A DNA stretch of 64,000 nucleotides from Pseudomonas saponiphila (GTDB lineage: Bacteria; Pseudomonadota; Gammaproteobacteria; Pseudomonadales; Pseudomonadaceae), in the NCBI RefSeq assembly GCF_900105185.1, contig NZ_FNTJ01000001.1, positions 2,624,501-2,688,500 of the forward strand, written 5' to 3'. Under the pieces are notes generated by a model that saw only the letters and a program-made list of their open reading frames with translations, searched no databases and was not told where the DNA came from. Of this stretch, positions 49,748 to 58,438 are shown in pieces. The number at the start of each line of letters is the position of its first letter. Positions within the stretch are counted from its first letter, which is position 1. A program made the translations under genes and the position numbers.

Positions 49748-51148
49748 ATGAGTGCTGAAAACCCAACCGCCCAACGCAGTACCCAGGACTACCAGGCCCT
49801 GGATGCCGCCCACCATATCCATGCCTTCCTCGATCAGAAGGCGCTGAACGCCGAAGGCCCGCGGGTGATCGTCCGTGGCCAGGGCCTGCACCTGTGGGAC
49901 AACGACGGCACGCGCTACCTGGACGGCATGTCCGGCTTGTGGTGCACCAACCTCGGCTACGGTCGCAAGGACCTGGCGGCCGCCGCCACGGCCCAGCTGG
50001 AGCAACTGCCGTACTACAACATGTTCTTCCACACCACCCACCCGGCGGTGGTGAAGCTCTCCGAGCTGCTGTTCAGCCTGTTGCCCGGGCACTACAGCCA
50101 CGCCATCTACACCAACTCCGGCTCCGAGGCCAACGAGGTGCTGATCCGCAGCGTGCGCCGCTACTGGCAGATCCTCGGCCAGCCGCAGAAGAAGGTGATG
50201 ATCGGCCGCTGGAACGGCTATCACGGTTCGACCCTGGCGGCCACGGCCCTGGGCGGAATGAAGTTCATGCATGACATGGGCGGGCTGATCCCGGACGTGG
50301 CGCACATCGACGAACCCTACTGGTTCGCCCACGAAGGCAACCTGACTCCGGCCGAATTCGGCCTGCGCTGCGCCCGCCAGCTGGAGGAGAAGATCCTCGA
50401 ACTGGGTGCCGAGAACGTCGCCGGTTTCATCGCCGAGCCGTTCCAGGGCGCCGGCGGCATGATCTTCCCGCCAGACAGCTACTGGCCGGAAATCCAGCGC
50501 ATCTGCCGCCAGTACGACGTGCTGCTGTGCGCCGACGAAGTGATCGGTGGCTTCGGCCGCACCGGCGAGTGGTTCGCTCATCAGCATTTCGGTTTCGAGC
50601 CCGACACCTTGTCCATCGCCAAGGGCCTGACGTCCGGCTACGTCCCCATGGGCGGGCTGGTGCTGAGCAAGCGCATCGCCCAGGTGCTGGTGGAGCAGGG
50701 CGGGGTGTTCGCCCACGGCCTGACCTATTCCGGGCACCCGGTGGCCGCCGCCGTGGCCATCGCCAACCTCAAGGCCCTGCGCGATGAAGGGGTGGTCACA
50801 AAGGTCAAGAACGACACCGGCCCTTACTTGCAGCAATGCCTGCGCGAAGTGTTCGGCAACCACCCGCTGATCGGCGAGATCCAGGGCTGCGGGCTGGTGG
50901 CGGCCTTGCAGTTCGCCAAGGACAAGGCCAGCCGCAAGCGCTTTGCCAACGAGAACGACATCGCCTGGCGCTGCCGCACCCTGGGCTTTGAAGAAGGGGT
51001 GATCATTCGCTCGACCCTGGGGCGGATGATCATGGCCCCGGCGCTGGTGGCGACGCGTGGCGATATCGATGAGTTGATCGACAAGACCCGCCGCGCGGTG
51101 GAGCGCACGGCCCGGGAGATCGAGAGCGGGCAGTTGCCGACGGCCTGA
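49748..51148 (+). CDS. Class III omega-aminotransferase (SpuC-like)
   Basis: 466 residues. GLWCTNLGYGRKDLAAA, TNSGSEANEVLIRS, WNGYHGSTLAA, the aspartate in LLCADEVIGGFGRTG and PLP lysine Lys292 in SIAKGLTSGY are all class III aminotransferase motifs. The closest functional group is the putrescine/beta-alanine:pyruvate transaminases (SpuC and relatives). ATG 49748 is chosen over ATG 49742 because CAGGAG lies eight bases upstream of it. It ends the catabolic operon, followed by a strong terminator. Confidence 0.93.
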   Translation: MSAENPTAQRSTQDYQALDAAHHIHAFLDQKALNAEGPRVIVRGQGLHLWDNDGTRYLDGMSGLWCTNLGYGRKDLAAAATAQLEQLPYYNMFFHTTHPAVVKLSELLFSLLPGHYSHAIYTNSGSEANEVLIRSVRRYWQILGQPQKKVMIGRWNGYHGSTLAATALGGMKFMHDMGGLIPDVAHIDEPYWFAHEGNLTPAEFGLRCARQLEEKILELGAENVAGFIAEPFQGAGGMIFPPDSYWPEIQRICRQYDVLLCADEVIGGFGRTGEWFAHQHFGFEPDTLSIAKGLTSGYVPMGGLVLSKRIAQVLVEQGGVFAHGLTYSGHPVAAAVAIANLKALRDEGVVTKVKNDTGPYLQQCLREVFGNHPLIGEIQGCGLVAALQFAKDKASRKRFANENDIAWRCRTLGFEEGVIIRSTLGRMIMAPALVATRGDIDELIDKTRRAVERTAREIESGQLPTA

Positions 51149-51190
51149 GGACAGTCCTCGGTTCAGCGCCTGGGGTCACGGCAAAAACAC

Positions 51191-51232
51191 CACACCCCGC
51201 CAGAGTCGGACTCTGGCGGGGTGTGTTTTTTT
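51191..51232. terminator. Strong bidirectional intrinsic terminator
   Basis: A 17-base perfect stem (arms 51191-51207 and 51209-51225, effective loop CGG) is followed by TTTTTTT on the + strand and preceded by AAAAA at 51183, which gives a T-run on the - strand. It serves the aminotransferase operon (+) and the convergent autotransporter gene (-). Confidence 0.95.
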
Positions 51233-51301
51233 GCCTTGGCTCGGGGGGAGCCATTTCCTGCTGTAGGGCCCGGTCCCGGGCCACTAATCTGTGGCCAGGG
51301 T

Positions 51302-54300
51302 TCAGAACTTGCCGTTCAAGCCCAGGCGGAAGGTGTCGTTGCGTTCGTCCGAGCCCAGGGCAGTTTTGTACGAGACGCCCAGTTGCCAGGCGCGTCCGAG
51401 GTTGAAGTCCACGCCCATGTCCAGGCTGGCGAAATCGCTGTCCAGGGCATCGGGCTTGAGCCGGTACAGCGTGCCTTCGTCGCCCTGGTCGGTGTAGCGC
51501 ATCTTGTAGTCGCTGCTGCTACTGAAGTTGTGGCCCCAGGCCAGGCCGACCTTGGGCGTGACCACACCGATGCGGGTCATCAGGTCGTAACCCGTGCGCA
51601 CACCCAGATAGGAGGTGAAGTTCTGCTGGCGCTGTTCGTCGTAGGACAGGCCGTAAATGCCGCCGCCACGTTCACGGTAGGCGTCCATGCGTGTGGTGCT
51701 GGCGTTCAGGCGGCTATAGGGCGTCAGCGACAGCGGACCCTGGCGATACTCGTAGCTGGCGGTCAGGGAGGCGAACAGCTGGTCGGCATCGCGGGAGCCA
51801 CGGGCATAGTCATCGGCGCTGCCGGTGATGTAGCGGCGCGAGTCGAAGCTGATGCGGTTGTAGCCCAGCAGGCCGTCGACATACACCTGCGGCGCCAGGT
51901 TCAGGCTCAGGTAGGTGGCGATGCCGATGGCGTCCCCGTCACTGCGCGTGTTGTTTTTGCCGATGTCGCTGCGGTCGTTGCCGTAGCCGATACCGACCCC
52001 GGCAATGGCGCTGGGCGACAGGCGATAGTCGACGCCGACGCTCAGGCCCAGGGTGGTGAAGCTGCTGTCCCGCGCGCCCCGGGTGTGGGTCGAGCCGACG
52101 TTGACGAAGCCGTCGCTCCAGAAGGCCAGGGCATCCTGTTTGCAGCTGTCTTTGAGGGCGGCGGCCGCTTCACGTTTTTCCTGCTCGGTCTGGTGGGCTG
52201 AGGCCCCCAGTTGGTCCTGGACGGCCTTGGCGATCTCGCCCAGGGGCACGTCACGACCTTCATTGCGCAAGCTGGCGTTGAACGAATTGCGGTCGCAGTT
52301 CATCTGGTGCAACTGCTCCAGACGGCGGTTGAAGTTGTCCATCTGAGTGCTGGCAAAGCGTTCTGCTGCACGGGTCTGGGCGTTGAGCAGGCCGATGACC
52401 TCGGCATCCTGGGTCGGGTCTGGACGCTCCTGGATGATGAAGCTGACGGTGCTGGCGGCGCTGGCACCGCCGCCGTTCTGCAGGCTGAAGCTGACCACCG
52501 CGGTGCCGGCGAAGGCGGCCGAGGGCACGAAGCTCATCGAGAATGGGCCGATCATCCGCGCTCGCCCGGCGGAGGCCGGGGTGACCGAACCCAGGATCGC
52601 CTGGGTGAACGGGCCACCGGTGGCGCCTTGGGTCAGGTCGACGGTGGCCGACTGGCCCGCCGCCAGGATCTGGCTGGACGCTGGCACGGTGATCGCCACG
52701 GCGGAGATGGCGATCGAGTAGTTGCGCACGCCGGTGGCGCCGTTGGCATCGGTGGCGGTGACGGTCAGGTTGCTCGTGCCGGCGGTGCTCGGCGTGCCAC
52801 TGATCAGGCCGCTGGCGACGTTCAGGCTCAGGCCCGCTGGCAGGCTACCGGCGGAGATGGCGTAGGTGTACGGCGCCGTGCCGCCGGCGACGCTGAGGGT
52901 CGCGCTGTAGGCGCTGCCCGCCGTGCCGGCGCCCAGGGTCGCTGGGGTCAGCACCAGGGTCGGCGCGCTGACGGTGATGGTCACGGTGGCCGGGCTTGAG
53001 GTGCCGCTGGCGTTGGTGGCGGTGTAGGTGAAGCTGTCGGCCCCGGAGAACCCGGCGGTCGGGGTGTAGGTGATGCTGGTGCCGCTGGCGGTGGCGGTGC
53101 CATGGCTGGCGGCGCTGGCTACGGTGACGCTGGTGGCGGCGCCGCCGGTGATGTTCAAGGTGATCGGGTTGGCGCTGCTGTTGGCCGCGACCGTGGCGCT
53201 GACGGCATTGGCTACCGGGGCGTGGGCGTTGATGGTCAGCGTGTAGGCCTGGGAGCCGGTGGCGCTGTTGGCGTCGGTGGCGGTGACGGTCAGGTTCAAG
53301 GTGCCGCTGGCGCCCGGTGTACCGATGATGGCACCGCTGCTGGTGTTCAGGGCCAGGCCGACCGGCAGGCTACCGGCGGTGATGGCGTAGGTGTAGGGCG
53401 CGGTGCCGCCGCTGGCGCTGACGGTCTGGCTATAGGCGGTGCCGACGGTGCCGTTGCTCAGGGTCGTGGGGCTCAGGCTGATGCTTGGCGCGCTGACGGT
53501 AATGGTCACGGTGGCCGGGCTGGAGGTGCCGCTGGCGTTGGTGGCGGTGTAGGTGAAGCTGTCGGAACCGGAGAACCCGGCGGTCGGGGTGTAGGTGATG
53601 CTGGTGCCGCTGGCGGTGGCGGTGCCATGGCTGGCGGCGCTGGCCACGGCGACGCTGACCGCGGCGCCGCCGGTGATGTTCAAGGTGATCGGGTTGGCGC
53701 TGCTGTTGGCCGCGACCGTGGCGCTGACGGCATTGGCTACCGGGGCCTGGGCGTTGATGGTCAGCGTGTAGGCCTGGGAGCCGGTGACGCTGTTGGCGTC
53801 GGTGGCGGTGACGGTCAGGTTCAAGGTGCCGCTGGCGCCCGGTGTACCGATGATGGCACCGCTGCTGGTGTTCAGGGCCAGGCCGACCGGCAGGCTACCG
53901 GCGGTGATGGCGTAGGTGTAGGGCGCGGTGCCGCCGCTGGCGCTGACGGTCTGGCTATAGGCGGTGCCGACGGTGCCGTTGCTCAGGGTTGTGGGGCTCA
54001 GGCTGATGCTCGGCGCGCTGACGGTAATGGTCACGGTGGCCGGGCTGGAGGTGCCGCTGGCGTTGGTGGCGGTGTAGGTGAAGCTGTCGGACCCGGAGAA
54101 CCCGGCGGTCGGGGTATAGGTGATGCTGGTGCCGCTGGCGGTGGCGGTGCCATGGCTGGCGGCGCTGGCCACGGCGACGCTGACCGCGGCGCCGCCGGTG
54201 ATGTTCAGGGTGATCGGGTTGGCGCTGCTATTGGCCGCGACCGTGGCGCTGACGGCATTGGCTACCGGGGCCTGGGCGTTGATGGTGAGCGTGTAGGCCT

Positions 54301-55480
54301 GGGACCCGGTGGCGCTGTTGGCGTCGGTGGCGGTGACGGTCAGGTTCAAGGTGCCGCTGGCGCCCGGTGTACCGATGATGGCACCGCTGCTGGTGTTCAG
54401 TGCCAGGCCGACCGGCAGGCTACCGGCGGTGATGGCGTAGGTGTAGGGCGCGGTGCCGCCGCTGGCGCTGACGGTTTGGTTATAGGCGGTGCCGACGGTG
54501 CCGTTGCTCAGGGTCGTGGGGCTCAGGCTGATGCTCGGCGCGCTGACGGTGATGGTCACCGTGGCCGGGCTGGAGGTGCCACTAGCGTTGGTGGCGGTGT
54601 AGGTGAAGCTGTCGGACCCGGAGAACCCGGCGGTTGGGGTATAGGTGATGCTGGTGCCGCTGGCGGTGGCGGTGCCATGGCTGGCGGCGCTGGCCACGGC
54701 GACGCTGGTGGCGGCGCCGCCACTGAGGGCCAGGGTGATCGGGTTGGCGCTGCTGTTGGCCGCGACCGTGGCGCTGACCGGGCCGGCGACCGGGGCCGGT
54801 ACGGTGTAGGTATAGCCGTTGCTCAGGGTCACGGTGCCCCCTGGCGTGGTGACCACCACGTTCACCGCGCCGGCGGCGTGGGCCGGGGTGGTGGCGGTGA
54901 TGGTGGTGGCGTTGTTGACGGTGTAGCCGGTGGCCGCCGTTCCGCCAAAGCTCACGGCGGTGGCGCCGGTCAGATTGGTACCGGTCAGGGTGACGGAGGT
55001 GGCGCCGGCAGTGGTGCCAGTGTTCGGCGCAGCGGAAGTCAGGGTCGGCGCCGCGGAGCTGGTGACCACCAGGGTATAGGTGGCGACACCGCCCTGATTC
55101 AGGGCGTCATTGAGGGTGATGCTGAATGTGTAGGTCCCGGCCGTGGTTGGCGCGCCGTGGAGCAGGGTGGTCGAGCTGCCCGGCGACGGGTCGAGGATCA
55201 GTCCCGCTGGCAGGCAGGGTGTCACGCCGTCGTAGTCTGGGTCGTTGGCATCGCACTGCACCCATTTGTCCAGCGGCATGGCGCCGCCGGTGGAACTGAT
55301 GGGGATGCTCATGGACTGGCCTACCGCCACGCTGGGCAAGGTCGTACCCGTCGCCGGACTGGTGATCACGGGCGCAGCGGCCATTGCCTGGTTGGCCAGG
55401 GCCAGCATGACCAGCAGCATGAAGAGTGAAATCAGCGGGCGTTGTACCCAGGTACCTAGCGCGGTAAGTGGTGTTCTCAT
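51302..55480 (-). CDS. Autotransporter with tandem Ig/cadherin-like repeats
   Basis: 1392 residues. A signal peptide (helix SLFMLLVMLALANQAMA) is followed by a putative-Ig segment, an IPT/TIG-like domain (PTLTSAAPNTGTTAG) and then alternating cadherin-like (SGSDSFTYTATNASGTSS) and putative-Ig (SASGGTAPYTYAITAGSLP) modules repeated about four times. The C-terminal quarter, from near DSCKQDALAFWSDG, is a type V autotransporter beta-barrel ending GLNGKF. It should be secreted to the cell surface and act as an adhesin or similar. AGGAAG precedes ATG 55480. The repeats are 525 bases apart and nearly identical, so copy number may vary between strains. Confidence 0.93.
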   Translation of the reverse strand: MRTPLTALGTWVQRPLISLFMLLVMLALANQAMAAAPVITSPATGTTLPSVAVGQSMSIPISSTGGAMPLDKWVQCDANDPDYDGVTPCLPAGLILDPSPGSSTTLLHGAPTTAGTYTFSITLNDALNQGGVATYTLVVTSSAAPTLTSAAPNTGTTAGATSVTLTGTNLTGATAVSFGGTAATGYTVNNATTITATTPAHAAGAVNVVVTTPGGTVTLSNGYTYTVPAPVAGPVSATVAANSSANPITLALSGGAATSVAVASAASHGTATASGTSITYTPTAGFSGSDSFTYTATNASGTSSPATVTITVSAPSISLSPTTLSNGTVGTAYNQTVSASGGTAPYTYAITAGSLPVGLALNTSSGAIIGTPGASGTLNLTVTATDANSATGSQAYTLTINAQAPVANAVSATVAANSSANPITLNITGGAAVSVAVASAASHGTATASGTSITYTPTAGFSGSDSFTYTATNASGTSSPATVTITVSAPSISLSPTTLSNGTVGTAYSQTVSASGGTAPYTYAITAGSLPVGLALNTSSGAIIGTPGASGTLNLTVTATDANSVTGSQAYTLTINAQAPVANAVSATVAANSSANPITLNITGGAAVSVAVASAASHGTATASGTSITYTPTAGFSGSDSFTYTATNASGTSSPATVTITVSAPSISLSPTTLSNGTVGTAYSQTVSASGGTAPYTYAITAGSLPVGLALNTSSGAIIGTPGASGTLNLTVTATDANSATGSQAYTLTINAHAPVANAVSATVAANSSANPITLNITGGAATSVTVASAASHGTATASGTSITYTPTAGFSGADSFTYTATNASGTSSPATVTITVSAPTLVLTPATLGAGTAGSAYSATLSVAGGTAPYTYAISAGSLPAGLSLNVASGLISGTPSTAGTSNLTVTATDANGATGVRNYSIAISAVAITVPASSQILAAGQSATVDLTQGATGGPFTQAILGSVTPASAGRARMIGPFSMSFVPSAAFAGTAVVSFSLQNGGGASAASTVSFIIQERPDPTQDAEVIGLLNAQTRAAERFASTQMDNFNRRLEQLHQMNCDRNSFNASLRNEGRDVPLGEIAKAVQDQLGASAHQTEQEKREAAAALKDSCKQDALAFWSDGFVNVGSTHTRGARDSSFTTLGLSVGVDYRLSPSAIAGVGIGYGNDRSDIGKNNTRSDGDAIGIATYLSLNLAPQVYVDGLLGYNRISFDSRRYITGSADDYARGSRDADQLFASLTASYEYRQGPLSLTPYSRLNASTTRMDAYRERGGGIYGLSYDEQRQQNFTSYLGVRTGYDLMTRIGVVTPKVGLAWGHNFSSSSDYKMRYTDQGDEGTLYRLKPDALDSDFASLDMGVDFNLGRAWQLGVSYKTALGSDERNDTFRLGLNGKF
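52690..54790 (-). repeat. 525-base tandem repeats inside the autotransporter gene
   Basis: The same segment (GGAGAACCCGGCGGT on the + strand) occurs at 53045, 53570, 54095 and 54620, exactly 525 bases (175 codons) apart, with only scattered single-base differences in most copies. The putative-Ig half of the copy nearest the barrel is more diverged. The outer boundaries given are approximate. Confidence 0.88.
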
Positions 55481-55595
55481 GAGGGCTTCCTGCCTTGCGA
55501 CCGGTGCGTGGGTCGTATCCAGCTTGATTGTTGATAAAGGTCCAGCGGTTACAGCACGGCTACAGCCGGCCCAATGGGCTGGTTTTGCTTGGCGC

Positions 55596-56132
55596 TCAAG
55601 GGTTATCGAGGTTGTGTTTGGCAACCGGCCTGGCGGGCCGCTGCATCTGGGTATAAAGGCCGCTGTTGGCACCGGGCTCGAAGCCCAGTCGTTCATAGAG
55701 CCTGCGGGCCGGGTTGCCTTGTTCGACACTCAGGCTGCAGGACTGGCGCTCGGCATCCGCTTCGGCGAGCAGGCTGCGCAGCAACTGCGTACCGATGCCC
55801 TGGCCGTGCCAGGCGGGGAGCAGGGCAATATCGACGATGCGTACATCATGGGCCTGGCGATCCACGCACAGGCGGCCGATGGATGTGCCGGCCTGCTCGA
55901 TGATCAGGAAACTCGCTGCCGGGTAGTGTTTTTCATAGTGCTGACGTTGCAGTTCGGCCTGGGCAAGCAGGAAGGCGCGGCGTTGGGCGTCGTTCCAGCC
56001 CGGGACCGCGCTGACCTCGGCCCAGCGGCGCGACAGGTACAGGTCCTGCAGAAAAGGCCGGTCGTGGTCGTCCTGCTGGCGCAGTACGACCACCTGGTTC
56101 GTCGGCGGTTGGCGGTGGGTGCAGTAAGTCAT
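55596..56132 (-). CDS. GNAT-family N-acetyltransferase
   Basis: 178 residues. It has the GNAT acetyl-CoA loop in DIALLPAWHGQGIGTQLLRSL and a C-terminal NPARRLYERLGFEP, both typical. Its start overlaps the stop of the tail-collar gene before it (ATGA), so it is translated with the three collar proteins. The acceptor is unknown; it might modify those proteins or be an ordinary small-molecule acetyltransferase. The 115 bases between it and the autotransporter start contain no gene. Confidence 0.85.
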   Translation of the reverse strand: MTYCTHRQPPTNQVVVLRQQDDHDRPFLQDLYLSRRWAEVSAVPGWNDAQRRAFLLAQAELQRQHYEKHYPAASFLIIEQAGTSIGRLCVDRQAHDVRIVDIALLPAWHGQGIGTQLLRSLLAEADAERQSCSLSVEQGNPARRLYERLGFEPGANSGLYTQMQRPARPVAKHNLDNP

Positions 56133-56671
56133 CAGGATCTGATCGGGTATTCGCCATCGAGGCAGATGCAATAGCACAGTGTCAGGAAGGGTTGCATGGT
56201 GTTGCGCATCGTTGGCGGCGGTGCGGCGTTTCCGGTCGGCGCGATGGTGCTCATGGCCAGCTTTGGGTCGTTCGCCGACGGAACGGTACTGTTGTACAGG
56301 CGGATATTGCGTGGCTGCGCCAGATAGGCGGTGTTGTTGGGGGTGTCCACGGCCGCTGCCGCTTCGCTGCCATCCTTGGCCAATACCAGGTGGCTGTGGG
56401 AGCAGATGTTATTGGCCGTCAGCGCTATGCGGTCGGCGCCCAACATGGTTCCGACGTTGGTGCCGAGGGTGCCGCCTGAACCCATGGCAACGCGTCCGCT
56501 GAGATTGGGCAGTCTGAAGTTCTGCCCTGCTGTGCCGCCATAAATCGTGCCAATCACCGAATAGAGCGCTGGATACTGCTGGACAGTGACGAGCGAGCCG
56601 TCGCAATAGGCCCAGTTTTGTGGGGCAAAGTTGTAGGGGAACAGTCTGATTTCACCGGTAAAAGCGTCCAT
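56132..56671 (-). CDS. Phage tail collar (MdpB-like) protein 3
   Basis: 179 residues. The opening pattern GEIRLFPYNFAPQNWAYCDG and the YGGTAGQNFRLPNLSGRVAMG segment define the tail-collar domain found in phage tail fibres and microcystin-dependent (MdpB) proteins. It ends CYCICLDGEYPIRS. It is one of three consecutive paralogues. Stand-alone copies in bacterial chromosomes have no established role. The stop overlaps the acetyltransferase start. Confidence 0.85.
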   Translation of the reverse strand: MDAFTGEIRLFPYNFAPQNWAYCDGSLVTVQQYPALYSVIGTIYGGTAGQNFRLPNLSGRVAMGSGGTLGTNVGTMLGADRIALTANNICSHSHLVLAKDGSEAAAAVDTPNNTAYLAQPRNIRLYNSTVPSANDPKLAMSTIAPTGNAAPPPTMRNTMQPFLTLCYCICLDGEYPIRS

Positions 56672-56701
56672 GATCGGTCGTTCCAGATTGAGTGATTAAC
56701 G

Positions 56702-57274
56702 TTACTGGTTGCGAGTCGGATACAGGCCGACCAGACAAATGATGTAGCTGACCGTCAATGAGCCCATCAGGTTGTCATGCGCGGTTGCGTAGGCATTGTT
56801 GGTTTGTGCCGAATCGAGAAAGCCCGAATGCAGCACCTGGGTGGCGGACGTGCCGGTTCCCGCGCTGTACAAGCCGGTAATGATGCCGGCCGTATCGAAC
56901 TTGCCGAAGGTCATTTTATTGGGATCAGCCGGTAGGGACGGATTCGCCGAGGTGGCATCAAGGGTGCTCACCATAAAGGCGTGAGTATGGCTTGGCGTGT
57001 TTTCCGGGGTCATGGTGACGGTGGCTTGGCCCACGGTGCTCGTCAGCACTCTTGGGGTCAGGCCCGGGCCGTTACCCATGCCCACGGGAAGGCGGCCGCG
57101 GTAATCCGGCAGGCCGAATGTGGTGACGCCATTACCGCCGTAGAGGGTTCCCAGTAACGAATAGAGGGCTTCAAAGTTGTTGATCTGCAGGAGTGTGCCG
57201 TTACAAAACGTCCAGCCTTCGGGCGCGTAGTTGCCGGCAAACATGCGAATTTCTCCGACGAATGCTTCAGACAT
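56702..57274 (-). CDS. Phage tail collar (MdpB-like) protein 2
   Basis: 190 residues with the same layout as its neighbours: GEIRMFAGNYAPEGWTFCNG at the start, YGGNGVTTFGLPDYRGRLPVG in the middle and YIICLVGLYPTRNQ at the end. The middle insertion (residues about 95-165) differs from the two paralogues and is the variable part. AAGGAAA precedes ATG 57274. It is probably co-transcribed with the other two. Confidence 0.85.
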   Translation of the reverse strand: MSEAFVGEIRMFAGNYAPEGWTFCNGTLLQINNFEALYSLLGTLYGGNGVTTFGLPDYRGRLPVGMGNGPGLTPRVLTSTVGQATVTMTPENTPSHTHAFMVSTLDATSANPSLPADPNKMTFGKFDTAGIITGLYSAGTGTSATQVLHSGFLDSAQTNNAYATAHDNLMGSLTVSYIICLVGLYPTRNQ

Positions 57275-57309
57275 GTCAGTTTCCTTGCTTGAGGGTCTGT
57301 AGACAGCGG

Positions 57310-57855
57310 TTATTGGCGCGGTGGGTAAGTACCCGTCGTGGCAATGCAGAAACACCCGACGATGGAGGGCTGTATGTTCGTCATGGGCAAGCCCAGGGTC
57401 GGCGCCACGGTGGCGCTGTTGAGGGCGACCAGGCCGGATGCCGCCGGGACATAAGTCGGTTTTGCCTCTTGGCCGTTGGTCTTCGAACTGATGGCGGGGA
57501 TGCAGTTCGAGGGGCCTGAGGTGCCGACTGCATTCGAGACATGGGTGGTATGGGTGTGCATGGCCAGAGAAGTCGGGGGCAAGGACACTGTTTCAGTACC
57601 GCCATTGGTGCCCAGCAAATGGGCGTCTATGATCACCGGGATCGTTATGGCCTGGAGATTCTGTCCCAGGGCGACGCGGCCACGCAGGTCCGGCAAGCCG
57701 AAGGTTGTGGTGCCGTTGCCACCATAGGTTTTGCCCAGCAGGGATGCCAGCGCCACGTTGCTGCTGAATGGCAGGATCTGCCCTTCGCAGGGAAGCCAGC
57801 CTTGAGGTGCCCAGCCCCAGGGGAACAGACGAATTTCGCCGAGAAAGGGGTCCAT
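57310..57855 (-). CDS. Phage tail collar (MdpB-like) protein 1
   Basis: 181 residues, first of the three. GEIRLFPWGWAPQGWLPCEG opens the collar domain, YGGNGTTTFGLPDLRGRVALG follows (quoted from GNGTTTFGLPDLRGR), and FCIATTGTYPPRQ ends it. ATG 57855 has AAGGAGAAAAG upstream, a strong ribosome site. The promoter of the operon is expected in the AT-rich 57856-58438 region. Confidence 0.85.
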   Translation of the reverse strand: MDPFLGEIRLFPWGWAPQGWLPCEGQILPFSSNVALASLLGKTYGGNGTTTFGLPDLRGRVALGQNLQAITIPVIIDAHLLGTNGGTETVSLPPTSLAMHTHTTHVSNAVGTSGPSNCIPAISSKTNGQEAKPTYVPAASGLVALNSATVAPTLGLPMTNIQPSIVGCFCIATTGTYPPRQ

Positions 57856-58438
57856 GGTTCTTTTCTCCTTGAACAAGATATTGACGCCGGTTATCCATTT
57901 CTTGCTGGAAGGCTAGCAAGTGCGTAGATGCACAATAAACAAAAGTGAATTTAGTGTGCAAACGTTATTTCTAGTTGTTTGGTGGAACTTGTTTAATGCG
58001 CTGTCTAGTAGCCCATAGTTGAGCCTTCGGAACATTATTTTTAGATGGAATGGCTTCCCGGATATCGCTGCCTGAAGCTGGTTGTGTGGTTCTATCCCCC
58101 GCAGGGTGTGGGCTGCAGCTGGACTGGTTGCTTTCAGGATGACTTCTGGGGAGGGCGCTAGTTGGCGTTGTAGAAACTAAGGGAGCTAACGATGTATGTC
58201 GAAAGTAGTGCTTGGCTAGTCAGAAAGGGGAGGGGGAGATAACCGTTGAAGTGCGCATCGGAGCCGATGCTTACTTGTCGCGTGTATGGAAGTTTATTGC
58301 CAAGTAAATTGCTCGGATATTGCGCGGGTTCGTGAGTTGGTTGTTTATCTAAGATGATGTTTTAGTTGAAGTTATTGGCCGTTTGAACAGCCCTGTCGGG
58401 TGCCGCGCCCTGACGTGGAGCGGCACCCGTCGCCCGGC
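57856..58438. other. AT-rich intergenic region
   Basis: About 580 bases between the tail-collar operon and the binding-protein gene, lower in GC than its surroundings. I see no supported gene. It probably holds the promoter of the tail-collar operon near 57900-57960. A 16-codon frame at 58192-58242 has an AGGGAG site but no other support. Near 58397-58429 a GC hairpin follows the binding-protein stop. Confidence 0.5.
58397..58429 (-). terminator. Possible terminator of the binding-protein gene
   Basis: Ten-base arms CGGGTGCCGC and GCGGCACCCG surround a 13-base loop, ten bases beyond the stop codon on the - strand. The following sequence is not T-rich, so termination strength is uncertain. 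Confidence 0.45.

Noticed and set aside
53102..55429. Very long open frame on the + strand opposite the autotransporter
   Set aside because: Its glycine/alanine/aspartate-rich monotonous translation is a shadow of the repeated GC-rich coding strand; it has no domain.
58192..58242. 16-codon frame with an AGGGAG site in the AT-rich gap
   Set aside because: Too short to judge and no conserved motif or context; noted only within the intergenic entry.
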